Origin: Paracoccaceae bacterium
GTDB taxonomy: Bacteria; Pseudomonadota; Alphaproteobacteria; Rhodobacterales; Rhodobacteraceae
Direction of reading: 5' to 3'
DNA: 64,000 nt
NCBI GenBank assembly: GCA_902631295.1
Contig: CACOXV010000007.1
Coordinates: forward strand, 1 to 64,000
Below the pieces are notes generated by a model, which saw nothing but the letters and a program-made list of their open reading frames with translations, ran no database searches and was not told where the DNA came from. This document shows, in pieces, positions 32,487 to 40,617 of the stretch. How positions within the stretch are numbered: the stretch's first letter is position 1; every line of letters starts with the position of its first letter. The position numbers and the translations under genes were made by a program.

Positions 32487-33014
32487 TTAAGTGCCCTTTT
32501 TTGAAAACGGAACCATTGCTGACCACACACCATCGTTTTTAAAACGGTGAAAAATCGCTGCTAATACGTGAATAGCTACTAACCAATATGTTGATGTCAC
32601 TGCAAATTCGTGAATACTTATTACGGCTTCCATTACAAAATTTTCTCTCATTCCCAACCAATAAAGTCCACCGATCAAGAGCCCGGTAAGCGCTATTGAT
32701 CCAAGACTAATATACATCCCAAGGTGAACAAGTTTTGCCGCGGTCTTTTGTATTTTGCTTGTGTTTTCTGGTAGAGCGCTTTGCTGCGTTTTTTTTACGT
32801 AAATAAATCGAATAATCAATAAAAGGATAAATATCCCTGCAAAGACAATCTCTAATCTGAATAATGAAGGGTCTGCTAATTCGGAGAGGTTATCTACTTG
32901 TTTAAAAACACCATATGCGAAGAGTAGGACAAACCCCCAATGCATTGTTTTAGCAAACTTGCTATATGGAACCGGAGCTTCAGTACTATTTTCGTTCAAC
33001 AAGTTATTCTCCAA
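32487..33014 (-). CDS. cytochrome b561-type membrane protein
   Basis: A 175-residue four-helix membrane cytochrome. Haem-ligand His candidates are visible: MHW near residue 25, VHLGMY near 99, ISIHEF near 137 and VAIHVLAAIFHRF near 153-162. The family moves electrons between quinones and periplasmic cytochromes. The start seems to be TTG 33012-33014. The divergent gene on the other side of 130 bp encodes a secreted dihaem cytochrome c, a likely electron-transfer partner. Confidence 0.8.
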   Translation of the reverse strand: MENNLLNENSTEAPVPYSKFAKTMHWGFVLLFAYGVFKQVDNLSELADPSLFRLEIVFAGIFILLLIIRFIYVKKTQQSALPENTSKIQKTAAKLVHLGMYISLGSIALTGLLIGGLYWLGMRENFVMEAVISIHEFAVTSTYWLVAIHVLAAIFHRFKNDGVWSAMVPFSKKGT

Positions 33015-33145
33015 AAACCTTCTATCGTATTTGTGGAAACCTGAACAGATCCTTTAAAAAGCTTAGCATGATTATTTTCTAAAAGTTGTAAAGAGTAATT
33101 GATGGCTATTGACCTTCCGTTATTGGGACCCATTACTATTTTGTA

Positions 33146-34009
33146 ATGAGACTAAAAGCTATTATATTCATGTTTTGCCTGACCGCCTTTGGTGTTGCAC
33201 TGTACTTGTTCGTGTCCAGACCGAAATCATCTGACCCAATCGAATATTCTGCCAAAAATTCTGATTCTGATAATGGTAAATATATATATCTCGCGGCAGG
33301 TTGCAGTAGTTGTCATGTAGCAGAGGGCTCGGAGAATAAATACTTGCTAGCGGGTGGGCAGAAATTTGAAACATCGTTCGGTACATTTAGAGCGCCTAAT
33401 ATTTCAAATAGTGTTGAATTTGGAATTGGGTCTTGGGAATTCAAAGATTTTTACAACGCTTTAAAGCTTGGACAAGATCCAGATGGGCAACATTATTTTC
33501 CTGCGTTTCCCTACACCGCATATAATAAAATGAAGGACCAAGATATCATTGATCTTTGGACTTTCTGGAAAACGCTACCAAGCTCGGAGACACCGAATGA
33601 AGACCATAATTTACCATTTTTTTTGGATTTAAGGCGTAATATTGGTGTTTGGAAAAGTCTTTACATGTCAGACGAATTCGTCAATGAAGATCAGGATCGT
33701 GCAACTTATCTGGTTGAGGCACTTGCTCATTGCTCAGAGTGTCATACCGCCAGAAATTTTATAGGAGCATTGGAAAATGCCAAGTGGTTCGAGGGTGCAC
33801 AGGATCCCAGTGGCAGAGGAAGAATACCAGGTATAACAGCGCAAGATTTAGGCTGGACTAAGGACGAAATAGTAGAATATCTCAGTTCTGGTTTTACACC
33901 CGATTATGATGTCGTAGGGGGTAAAATGGCCTCTGTTGTGGAAAACATTTCCCAACTTACCGCAATGGATAAAGAATTGATCGCTCAATATTTACTAAGA
34001 ATAAAATAG
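33146..34009 (+). CDS. dihaem cytochrome c, membrane-anchored
   Basis: A 287-residue protein with an N-terminal hydrophobic anchor or signal (residues 2-25) and two haem-binding motifs, CSSCH near residue 57 and CSECH near 197. Each lies in its own cytochrome c domain (residues about 45-160 and 185-285). The layout resembles the dihaem c-type subunits of alcohol, aldehyde and sorbitol dehydrogenases, or the cytochromes that accept from a cytochrome b561. No dehydrogenase gene is adjacent; the divergent b561 gene is the only obvious partner. It probably sits in the periplasm. Confidence 0.85.
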   Translation: MRLKAIIFMFCLTAFGVALYLFVSRPKSSDPIEYSAKNSDSDNGKYIYLAAGCSSCHVAEGSENKYLLAGGQKFETSFGTFRAPNISNSVEFGIGSWEFKDFYNALKLGQDPDGQHYFPAFPYTAYNKMKDQDIIDLWTFWKTLPSSETPNEDHNLPFFLDLRRNIGVWKSLYMSDEFVNEDQDRATYLVEALAHCSECHTARNFIGALENAKWFEGAQDPSGRGRIPGITAQDLGWTKDEIVEYLSSGFTPDYDVVGGKMASVVENISQLTAMDKELIAQYLLRIK

Positions 34010-34056
34010 ATTATATTTATTGATAGTCAGTTTGTTCTAACGCCTAAGTTGTCTGA

Positions 34057-34638
34057 TTATCTGTTTAAAATCTCCATTTTGGAAATGCTTTTAATTACAG
34101 ACTTGAGAGTTTGCCCATACCTTGGACGTTTTATTTCATTAAAGGAACCTGAAACCGCTTCGATAGATCTAAACTGTTGGGTTTCTTTCTTAGAAAAACT
34201 CATAATCAATGGAATATTTTTCAAGTTATTAATTTGATTGGTATCTTTTAGTTCATTTAAATAAATTGCAGCGGAAGGTTTAATGGACAAATCACAAGTC
34301 GTTACACAATGGTCTTTGAAGAACATAAAAACATTATCTCTGTAGCTTTTGTGATTTACGCCAATTACAGAAAAGCACTCTTTACAGTATACGCGAGTAG
34401 ATCGTGCGTTATGTCTTAACTGGAATGCTTTCATGAATTCTAAACCAAATATGTAAACAATATCTGATTTAACGTAAATTAATTCAGGCAAAGATACTGG
34501 TTCTAAACCACCTTTTTTAGCGCACCACTCCAATGCTTCGCGACAATCAGTACATCCACATAGCAAGCTTAGGCTGGGTTGATCGTCCGTTATCTCAAAT
34601 CCGCAGGCTCCACAGCGGCAAGTGATTTTAGCACTCAT
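34057..34638 (-). CDS. GFA-like zinc protein with C-terminal extension
   Basis: A 193-residue protein. The GFA ligand pattern is present: CRCGACGF near residue 8, CGCTDC near 27 and VYCKECFSVIG near 83. The last 70 residues are extra for the family and contain no motif. It is the most diverged of the five GFA proteins here. Single gene; convergent with the cytochrome c gene. Confidence 0.7.
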   Translation of the reverse strand: MSAKITCRCGACGFEITDDQPSLSLLCGCTDCREALEWCAKKGGLEPVSLPELIYVKSDIVYIFGLEFMKAFQLRHNARSTRVYCKECFSVIGVNHKSYRDNVFMFFKDHCVTTCDLSIKPSAAIYLNELKDTNQINNLKNIPLIMSFSKKETQQFRSIEAVSGSFNEIKRPRYGQTLKSVIKSISKMEILNR

Positions 34639-34696
34639 GAACCAATGACTTTCAAAAAACTCTATTAACGAGGACTATAGTATTAAGTTATTAGAT

Positions 34697-35050
34697 TTAC
34701 TCTTGAATTATAAAAAGTTTTTTCACTTTCTCGTGTATTGTCCATTCGCCTTTCCAGCCTTTAGGAAGTACCAGTAGATCTCCTGCAGACAGGTCACGTT
34801 GGCCATTTCCGTCATAGTTGATTACTGAAGCTTTGCCGTGAAGGATGTGACAAAACTCAGCAGCAGAGGATCTGTCGGCAGTAAAAGTACCCTCTGAGCA
34901 CTCCCATATTCCAATTTTTGTTTTGTCATCCTCGGAAGACCAAAGGATTCGTGATGCCTCTTCTTGTCCTGGTGTTTTGGTAGTTGGCTTAGGATTGAAA
35001 TCAGCAAGTTCTTCATTTCCAAATTGCTCAAAGGTTTTCAATTCTATCAT
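34697..35050 (-). CDS. cupin-domain protein (DUF861/EutQ-like)
   Basis: A 117-residue single cupin. RILWSSEDDKTKIGIWECSEGTFTADRSSAAEFCHILHGKASV holds cupin motif 1, and LSAGDLLVLPKGWKGEWTIHEKVKKLFII holds motif 2. The expected His ligands are mostly replaced (Glu and Cys in AEFCHIL), so metal binding is not certain. Cupin_3 family members are often of unknown role. It is one base pair apart from a run of minus-strand singletons. Confidence 0.75.
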   Translation of the reverse strand: MIELKTFEQFGNEELADFNPKPTTKTPGQEEASRILWSSEDDKTKIGIWECSEGTFTADRSSAAEFCHILHGKASVINYDGNGQRDLSAGDLLVLPKGWKGEWTIHEKVKKLFIIQE

Positions 35051-35274
35051 TTGTTAACCCAATGCTGCTTAATATATTTGTATATAGCAACAAATTTATC
35101 TTTTTTCAAAAGAAGAAGAATTGCTGCACTAATATGAAAGTTAGTTTAGACTTCGAATTCTCCTTAGAAAATTAGAAGCCATGGAAAATTGAGAAGATAT
35201 TTAATTTTATCGGCATAAGATTAACCAATCATAACACGACTAAACATCAAACGTAGTCAGTCGTTATTATTTCA

Positions 35275-35478
35275 ATGGGTGTTATGTTTGATAAAAAAGC
35301 ATTAGATTATATGCCGGTACTTAACTTGCGTACAGATCTTTCTATTACCAAAGATAAAGATAAAGAGCAGAGAAAAAAGCGACAAAAAGAAAAGTCAAAT
35401 ACTTGCTCCAATCAAATAATAAAAAAAGATAAAAAATACCCTTTCAAAAAATTAAATTTATTAGATGTCACCGTTTAA
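35275..35478 (+). CDS. possible small Lys-rich protein
   Basis: A 67-codon frame, ATG 35275 (or ATG 35284), strongly basic with a Lys/Glu/Arg middle (DKDKEQRKKRQKEKS) and two short hydrophobic ends. No ribosome-binding site is evident and no family is recognised; a composition artefact in an AT-rich stretch cannot be excluded. Confidence 0.3.
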   Translation: MGVMFDKKALDYMPVLNLRTDLSITKDKDKEQRKKRQKEKSNTCSNQIIKKDKKYPFKKLNLLDVTV

Positions 35479-35922
35479 TTAACTCATGTAGTGATGTTTG
35501 AGTTTAGCCAAATATAAGATGGCTTTGAACTTTTTATGCTTACATCAAAACTCTAAAATAAAATTTAGATCAATTATTAAGCATTAATTCTATTTGTGAA
35601 ATTAGCGATTAGCACCGTCTGACTCTCCGCTTTTTGTATTTTCCTATTTGTTTACTCTTTTTAACGCATCTCGTGTGATCTCCCTTACTTTGTAAGTCAG
35701 CGAAACGTAGCCTGCGTTAAATAAAAATTTTTAGGCGTTAAAAAATTAGGCTATTTGATATTGGGATTTGATATAATGGCTCAGATCGATGATTTTTTAC
35801 CAAGGAAAGAATTCTTAAATGATGAGAGTCCCAGATGTATGATCCTCATACATTTGCAATGAGGAATCGGTATTCCTTAAGTCTGTTAGTACTAGGGATT
35901 ACTAATTGGCTTACACAAAAAG
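35479..35922. other. 444-bp gap
   Basis: AT-rich, with no supported gene. Only short frames below 30 codons are present. I see no repeat, terminator or mobile element. Confidence 0.4.
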
Positions 35923-36126
35923 TTACAGATTGGTAACAGCGTACGCTATGACTAAAACTAGATAAGAGATGGTACCAAAAAGCAATTTTGGGTTTGTATC
36001 AACTGTTTTAATTAATTTTACAAATCTGCCATAGATTTCGACAACTGTAGGGTCTTTTGTAATGTAAAGTTTCATACCTTCTATACGGTCCGGTATAAAA
36101 TATGGATCAATATTTCTTACACACAA
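35923..36126 (-). CDS. possible small membrane protein
   Basis: A 67-codon frame with a TTG start at 36124-36126; an inner ATG at 36073-36075 has GAAGG too close to it to be a normal site, so the start is unsure. The C-terminal 20 residues (KLLFGTISYLVLVIAYAVTN) form one membrane helix after a basic region. It lies 30 bp from a DUF1737-like gene on the same strand and could be its partner. Confidence 0.4.
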   Translation of the reverse strand: MCVRNIDPYFIPDRIEGMKLYITKDPTVVEIYGRFVKLIKTVDTNPKLLFGTISYLVLVIAYAVTNL

Positions 36127-36154
36127 AAAAATACTGTACGATTAAATACCAAAA

Positions 36155-36325
36155 TTAGTCCTGTTCTATGGTCATCGGCTGACAATAAATTTTCTCGTCT
36201 TCATTATCATTAAAGTCGATAACCATACCGCCAATTGGATACCATCCGTTTTCAATATATCTCGAAACATGTTCGCATAAATTTGCTCGATTGTACCCGG
36301 TTGCAATTACGTATTTGTTGTCCAT
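36155..36325 (-). CDS. DUF1737-like protein
   Basis: A 56-residue protein from ATG 36323-36325 to TAA 36155. It reads MDNKYVIATGYNRANLCEHV and then IENGWYPIGGMVIDF, the family hallmark (Y-x-V-x-x-G, L-x-x-x-V, GW-x-P-x-GG). DUF1737 proteins are short, often secreted or cytoplasmic, and of unknown function. AGAG precedes the ATG. It is too short to be found by size filters. Confidence 0.65.
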   Translation of the reverse strand: MDNKYVIATGYNRANLCEHVSRYIENGWYPIGGMVIDFNDNEDEKIYCQPMTIEQD

Positions 36326-36749
36326 TACTATCTCTTTCAGTTTGATTGCTGGAATTCAAAATTATTTAGTTACCTGTTTTAATTTAACCAGGCTAATTAA
36401 ATAGTTCTAATTAGATTTGCCTTACTAATCTACTTCTCATTCTTTGGTGAATATATTATATTGAAACCGATTTGTACTTCTGCATCAGTATTCTTATTGA
36501 ATATTTCAGTAGTGCTTAATTTTATTCATGAAAAAAGCACAATACTAAAATGAAGAAGATGTGTAACTTAGTGGTCGCTGCAGGAAGAGTAGAACACTCA
36601 CACCGTTTGCTAAGCTCCACACTCTTAACGGTAGCTGATAGTCTTATTATAGATAGTATAAAAAGTGTATTTCCAGCTATATCCTTAATTTGTCAGATAT
36701 GATTAGCAAAATTATAAAAATTATGTTACATTCTAAATACATTGTAAAA

Positions 36750-36888
36750 TGTACAAGCGGATATAGATATCCTCCCAAATCTGATTATTCGCTAATGATA
36801 TAAGTAATGAGCAGTCAGATATTCAGTCTTGATTGTAAGTTTGGGACAGGACCAGCTATACTCTCCCATATAGCTGGTCCCTTTTATA
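36750..36888 (+). ncRNA. candidate small RNA with CUCCC loops
   Basis: Hairpin 1 has arms AGCGGATA (36756-36763) and TATTCGCT (36786-36793), pairing with one G-U, and exposes TCCTCCCAAA (36770-36779) in its loop. Hairpin 2 is a perfect 12-bp stem, GGACCAGCTATA (36849-36860) with TATAGCTGGTCC (36869-36880), loop CTCTCCCA, followed by CTTTTAT, i.e. a terminator. Exposed CUCCUCCC-type loops are the anti-Shine-Dalgarno feature of alphaproteobacterial small RNAs such as the CcsR group. The 5' end is not defined. Confidence 0.45.
36849..36887 (+). terminator. terminator hairpin of the candidate small RNA
   Basis: A perfect 12-bp stem with an 8-base loop and CTTTTAT tail. It closes a plus-strand transcript; no plus-strand protein gene ends within 1.3 kb upstream. 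Confidence 0.7.
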
Positions 36889-37008
36889 CAGATAATCGAT
36901 CTATTTTAACTAAACTCACAGGTTCATTTTAATATATAAAATCAATTAGTTGTTGACTCTTGAGTTATCTTTCGCACTATTGAGTTAATCTTTCTGGGGA
37001 GAGATTGG

Positions 37009-37060
37009 AAAAGCGGGTCCGGTAGGTTTGGGAGGAGCTACCGTTGACCCGCTTTTTGCT
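37009..37060. terminator. bidirectional terminator with SD-like loop
   Basis: The 16 bases AAAGCGGGTCCGGTAG (37010-37025) pair with CTACCG and GACCCGCTTT (37038-37055), leaving a two-base TT bulge, with loop GTTTGGGAGGAG (37026-37037). The plus-strand side ends in TTTTTGCTTT; the minus-strand side, just after the EamA stop, ends in TTTTCC. On the plus strand the loop shows GGGAGGA; on the minus strand CUCCUCCC. Confidence 0.7.
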
Positions 37061-37089
37061 TTAAGATTATGTTTTGTCAATTATGTTTT

Positions 37090-37998
37090 TTAGTATTTTT
37101 TTGTGAAGCTTACTGCACCTGACGCAAAAAGGACTCCTAAAGTTACAAGACAGATGCCAAGCAGTTTTGAAGGCGTAATTAGCTCTCCCAGAAAAATCAT
37201 GCCGCCCAACATTGACAAAATTGGTGTAATCACTCCAAAAGCAGCGGTTTGTGCAGCGCCTAACTGTTTGACTGCATAGGTAAATAGCAGCATCGACAAA
37301 ATCCCTATAACAACGCTGTGCAAAATTATCATAAGAAAAATATTTGTACCGCTCGCATGTTTAAAACTTACGTTACCAAAAATAGCAAGAATTGGAACAA
37401 AGATAATACTCCCCCAAAATAATCCAATAACGAGGCCTTGAAATGGGTTGATCCCACTCTGACGGAACATGACTGTATAAATTGCCCAGAGAGCCGCTCC
37501 AATTAGAAAAAGTATATTGCCAAACCAAGTTAGATTTCCAGAATTTGTTTCGAGTTGAAAAATTCCGATTAAGACGGCGCCAAACAAAATTATGAATAAT
37601 CCAATTTTACGCAGAATATCCGGGTTTTCACGAGTAATAAAATAAGCAATTAGTGCGGTCCAAAACGGGAGTGTGCCGGGAGCTAAAGCCCCTGCATTTG
37701 ATGCTGGAGCGTAATAAAGCCCCATTGAGAGAATCCAAGGGAATAAAGCGCTGGCGCCTAGTGCAAAAATAATCTTAGTAATAAATCGGTCTCCAGGCGG
37801 TAGGATACCAAATTTAAACATGAGTGGAGCCATGATTATGGTCGCTGGAAGAAGCCTCAGTATAAATATTTCTTCAACTGTAAAATTTTTAGTTATCGCA
37901 AACCTAGTTCCGACTAAAAATGCTGCCCAGATTGATACTGTTATTATCGCAGCCAAATAACCCAACAGTTTTTTGTTTAACAAAAAATTATTGCTCAA
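37090..37998 (-). CDS. EamA/DMT-superfamily transporter
   Basis: A 302-residue integral membrane protein with two EamA halves (residues about 10-140 and 155-290), ten helices. LLGYLAAIITVSIWAAFLVGTRFAIT is the typical opening and EDSGLIF-like final segments end in LLGICLVTLGVLFASGA. It is likely an exporter of a small metabolite. The start codon is a TTG with no strong ribosome-binding site. It ends 23 bp before the stem-loop at 37009-37060. Confidence 0.8.
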   Translation of the reverse strand: MSNNFLLNKKLLGYLAAIITVSIWAAFLVGTRFAITKNFTVEEIFILRLLPATIIMAPLMFKFGILPPGDRFITKIIFALGASALFPWILSMGLYYAPASNAGALAPGTLPFWTALIAYFITRENPDILRKIGLFIILFGAVLIGIFQLETNSGNLTWFGNILFLIGAALWAIYTVMFRQSGINPFQGLVIGLFWGSIIFVPILAIFGNVSFKHASGTNIFLMIILHSVVIGILSMLLFTYAVKQLGAAQTAAFGVITPILSMLGGMIFLGELITPSKLLGICLVTLGVLFASGAVSFTKKY

Positions 37999-38066
37999 TC
38001 TATTTAACAGTACAAAAATTCTGGTTTAGTAAACGTCGTTTTTTAAACATTATTTATTAGATCTCG

Positions 38067-38309
38067 TCATGTATCACTTGCCGTTAGAGAAGAATTTACT
38101 ATTCGTTCTTGGAGAAATCTTTGCCCCTCTGGCGTAACCTTCCCGCTTTTGTCAATAAATCCTCTCTCTTTTGCGATGTCTATAATGCCAATATCTCTGC
38201 TTTCCGTTTTTTGTTCTGCTTTTTTACGAACAGTCTTAATAGTATTATAATCACTTACATTCATCAGAAACCTCATAAAAAATTTAAGCTTCTGTTGGCT
38301 ACGAGCCAT
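38067..38309 (-). CDS. hypothetical protein
   Basis: An 80-residue protein; a 65-residue form from ATG 38262-38264 has GAGG at six-base spacing, while the longer form has AAGGA ten bases away, so the start is open. The sequence is helical and charged (NTIKTVRKKAEQKTESRDIGIIDIAKERGFIDKSGKVTPEGQRFLQERI), with a winged-helix-like end (GKVTPEGQRFL). No family can be assigned. Confidence 0.5.
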   Translation of the reverse strand: MARSQQKLKFFMRFLMNVSDYNTIKTVRKKAEQKTESRDIGIIDIAKERGFIDKSGKVTPEGQRFLQERIVNSSLTASDT

Positions 38310-38353
38310 GAAGTAATTTTCCTTTTTATAAAGTCAAAATATTTTCAGGTATT

Positions 38354-38698
38354 TTATTCGCCCCATGTACCTGCAAACTCATAAACTAAGGCCGGTTTGT
38401 CCCCAAAAACCCACGCGTTGTGACCTGTTGAAATCGCATATGCATCGCCAGCCGAGTATGTCGCTTCGCGCCATCATCACAAACGCAATGCACAGCACCC
38501 TCTGCAATTATATCGGTATGGGTCGCTTGGCAATTATGAGTTCCTACTATTGTCTTTATATTTTTTTACCATTTCCAGTCTGGACTTAATGTCAACTTTA
38601 CCATACGTTGGTTGAGCACATTTACCGCTTCCATGCGCGCATTAGGCATATCTTTTGGCTCAGCAGCAGTGGATGAATTTTTTTTACGTAATCGGCAT
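38354..38698 (-). pseudogene. decayed cupin gene
   Basis: ATG 38696-38698 is preceded by AGGGAG. The frame breaks at once (ATG CCG ATT ACG TAA) in a poly-A run where removing one T restores KKNSSTAAEPKDMPNARM then EAVNVLNQRMVKLTLSPDWKW. A TAA follows this in frame, then KNIKTIVGTHNCQATHTDII and EGAVHCVCDDG continue. A second frameshift after that leads to TYSAGDAYAISTGHNAWVFG and DKPALVYEFAGTWGE, ending at 38354. Joined, they give a complete cupin of about 115 residues of the type with W-S-E, GTxSCQAxH and AGDAY-GHDAWVVGD blocks. Three separate lesions make this a pseudogene. Confidence 0.8.
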
Positions 38699-38747
38699 GA
38701 CTTTTCTCCCTCTTAAGTAAAAAATTTCAGTAAAATTAATTATCACA

Positions 38748-39371
38748 TTATTTAAGCATCATTATTAGTCTGGAATGCTTTAATGTTCCAAGCTCATTGG
38801 CCGCATCGACCAACTCAGAAAAATTAGGATTAGCGATAACTGCATCAGTAGCGCTGCCCCAGTGTTTTAAATCTTCAAACCTATATAAAATTCGCATCAT
38901 TTCATGATCTGATGCAATTACAGGCACGCCTACGCCTAACTCCACATTATTTTCATCACAAATTTCTTGCAAGCCGGGTACTAATTCCATTGCCTTAGCA
39001 ATATTTTTTCGTGGCATATGATAATCCCGAGCCAGTACTATTTTTCTTAGATCATCTTTACCAGAATTATAGAGCATTCTTCCCAGCCACGGACCTCGCA
39101 TTTCTGCGACAGGGGTCAGGGCGCGTTCTTCAAATATTTTTTTGAAATCAGGGTCATCGGAGTATCCTTCCATTGCGGAAGCTCCCGCTGCTACCGTTTC
39201 GTACCAATTGTAAAGTTCATAATCTCCAGACCTGTGACCACCAATAACTTTACCTACTCTGGAAACTGCGCCGTATTTTTCAATTATATTTGATGTCCTA
39301 AGTATTCGATCTTCGAGTACTGCATCTTTGCCAATCATAGGTGTAAATTCTCTTATAGCTGCGTATAACAT
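38748..39371 (-). CDS. tandem DABB-like protein
   Basis: A 207-residue protein with two copies of the ferredoxin-like half barrel: LYAAIREFTPMIGKD and ELYNWYETVAAG in the first (residues 1-110), RKIVLARDYHMPRKNIAKAMELVP and HEMMRILYRFEDLKHW in the second. A single-chain barrel of this type is common in proteins first described as NIPSNAP/EthD-like. GAAGGAG precedes the ATG. Function unknown. Confidence 0.6.
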   Translation of the reverse strand: MLYAAIREFTPMIGKDAVLEDRILRTSNIIEKYGAVSRVGKVIGGHRSGDYELYNWYETVAAGASAMEGYSDDPDFKKIFEERALTPVAEMRGPWLGRMLYNSGKDDLRKIVLARDYHMPRKNIAKAMELVPGLQEICDENNVELGVGVPVIASDHEMMRILYRFEDLKHWGSATDAVIANPNFSELVDAANELGTLKHSRLIMMLK

Positions 39372-39558
39372 TGGTTCTCCTTCAAAAAATACATATTTGT
39401 TTTATCAATAGTTTGTGAATCAAGTACAAGAACTGTATCGCACAAGCTTTAAATAATCATTATTTGTTTCAAAGCTATTGTTTTAATTAGATAATTGAGA
39501 ATTAGGTAAAAATTTGGCTTTATAGAAACCTATTGCAGATGTCACTACGCAACGACCC

Positions 39559-40617
39559 TTAAAATATATGAGCCTTTAGACGGTCATAGGTAAAAGACAC
39601 CTGGCTTCCCATTTCTATATCAAGTGTTTCTGGTGAGGCAAATCTAAAAGGTACTTCACTTTTTGAGAGAAGTTCCACAACGGTTTCCGTACCAAGGCGT
39701 TCGACTAAGGTAACTTTACCGACAATCGCGCCGTTATCGTTAATTTTTAAATCCTGAGGTCTTATACCTAAATGTACTAATTCCCCAACGCCCTTTTCTT
39801 GCGAAACAAGTCTGATATAATTTGAGTTATGGCCATCAAATTCCACTTTTCCACTTGTTTTTGGACTATTCACTGATATGAGTTTGCTTTCAAAAAAATT
39901 CATCTTAGGAGACCCCAGAAAGCCTGCTACAAATTTGTTTGCTGGATAATTGAATAAATCCATTGGAGCGCCTACCTGCATGACTTCCCCATCCTTCAAG
40001 ACAACAATTTTGTCAGCAAGTGTCATGGCTTCAACTTGATCATGGGTAACATACACGGTTGTCGCTCCCAATTGACGATGTAATTTTGCTATTTCCACCC
40101 GAGTATCATGACGAAGAGCAGCATCTAAATTTGAAAGAGGTTCATCGAACAAGAATACTTCGGGGTTTCTTACGATGGCGCGTCCAATTGCAACTCGCTG
40201 GCGCTGACCACCAGACAGGGCTGCGGGGCGCCTGTCGAGTAGGTGTTCCATCTGTAAAATTTTTGCTGCATCTTCAACACGCTGTTTAATTTCCATCTTT
40301 GGCATTTTTTGTAAATCGAGGGAAAAGGCCATATTTTGGAAAACACTCATATGAGGGTACAGCGCGTATGACTGAAAGACCATTGCAATGCCTCTTTCCG
40401 ACGGTGGAAGATCCATTACTTCTTTTTCCGCAATTATTATTTTACCACTAGTTAATTTTTCAAGTCCAGATATCAATCTGAGTAATGTGGATTTGCCACA
40501 TCCAGACGGCCCAACGAAAACCACAAATTCGCCTTTGTTTATTTCCAACTCAACGTCACGGATAACCTCTGTATTTCCAAAAGTCTTAGTCACACCTTGT
40601 AATTCTACATGTGCCAT
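39559..40617 (-). CDS. aglK: sugar ABC transporter ATP-binding protein (UgpC/AglK type)
   Basis: A 352-residue ATPase: Walker A GPSGCGKST near residues 37-45, Q-loop VFQSYALYPHM near 79, signature LSGGQRQR near 134, Walker B VFLFDEPLSNLD near 153, H-loop VYVTHDQ near 188, and a C-terminal OB-fold (TOBE) regulatory domain from 235. It is the ATPase of an oligosaccharide or glycerol-phosphate importer. It begins straight after the alpha-glucosidase fragment, and in Rhodobacterales this ATPase closes an aglEFGAK alpha-glucoside operon, so the name AglK is inferred from that context. The binding protein and permeases are missing here. Confidence 0.8.
   Translation of the reverse strand: MAHVELQGVTKTFGNTEVIRDVELEINKGEFVVFVGPSGCGKSTLLRLISGLEKLTSGKIIIAEKEVMDLPPSERGIAMVFQSYALYPHMSVFQNMAFSLDLQKMPKMEIKQRVEDAAKILQMEHLLDRRPAALSGGQRQRVAIGRAIVRNPEVFLFDEPLSNLDAALRHDTRVEIAKLHRQLGATTVYVTHDQVEAMTLADKIVVLKDGEVMQVGAPMDLFNYPANKFVAGFLGSPKMNFFESKLISVNSPKTSGKVEFDGHNSNYIRLVSQEKGVGELVHLGIRPQDLKINDNGAIVGKVTLVERLGTETVVELLSKSEVPFRFASPETLDIEMGSQVSFTYDRLKAHIF

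Larger units (their letters stand above)
36326..37089. other. 764-bp non-coding stretch with paired stem-loops
   Basis: No protein gene of note. It contains a candidate small RNA with two hairpins (36757-36888), and 120 bp further a strong hairpin (37009-37057) that also ends the minus-strand EamA gene. The two structures have 10-nt complementary loops. Confidence 0.5.

Noticed and set aside
35775..35861. 28-codon frame in the 35.5-35.9-kb gap
   Set aside because: No start signals, no conserved feature.
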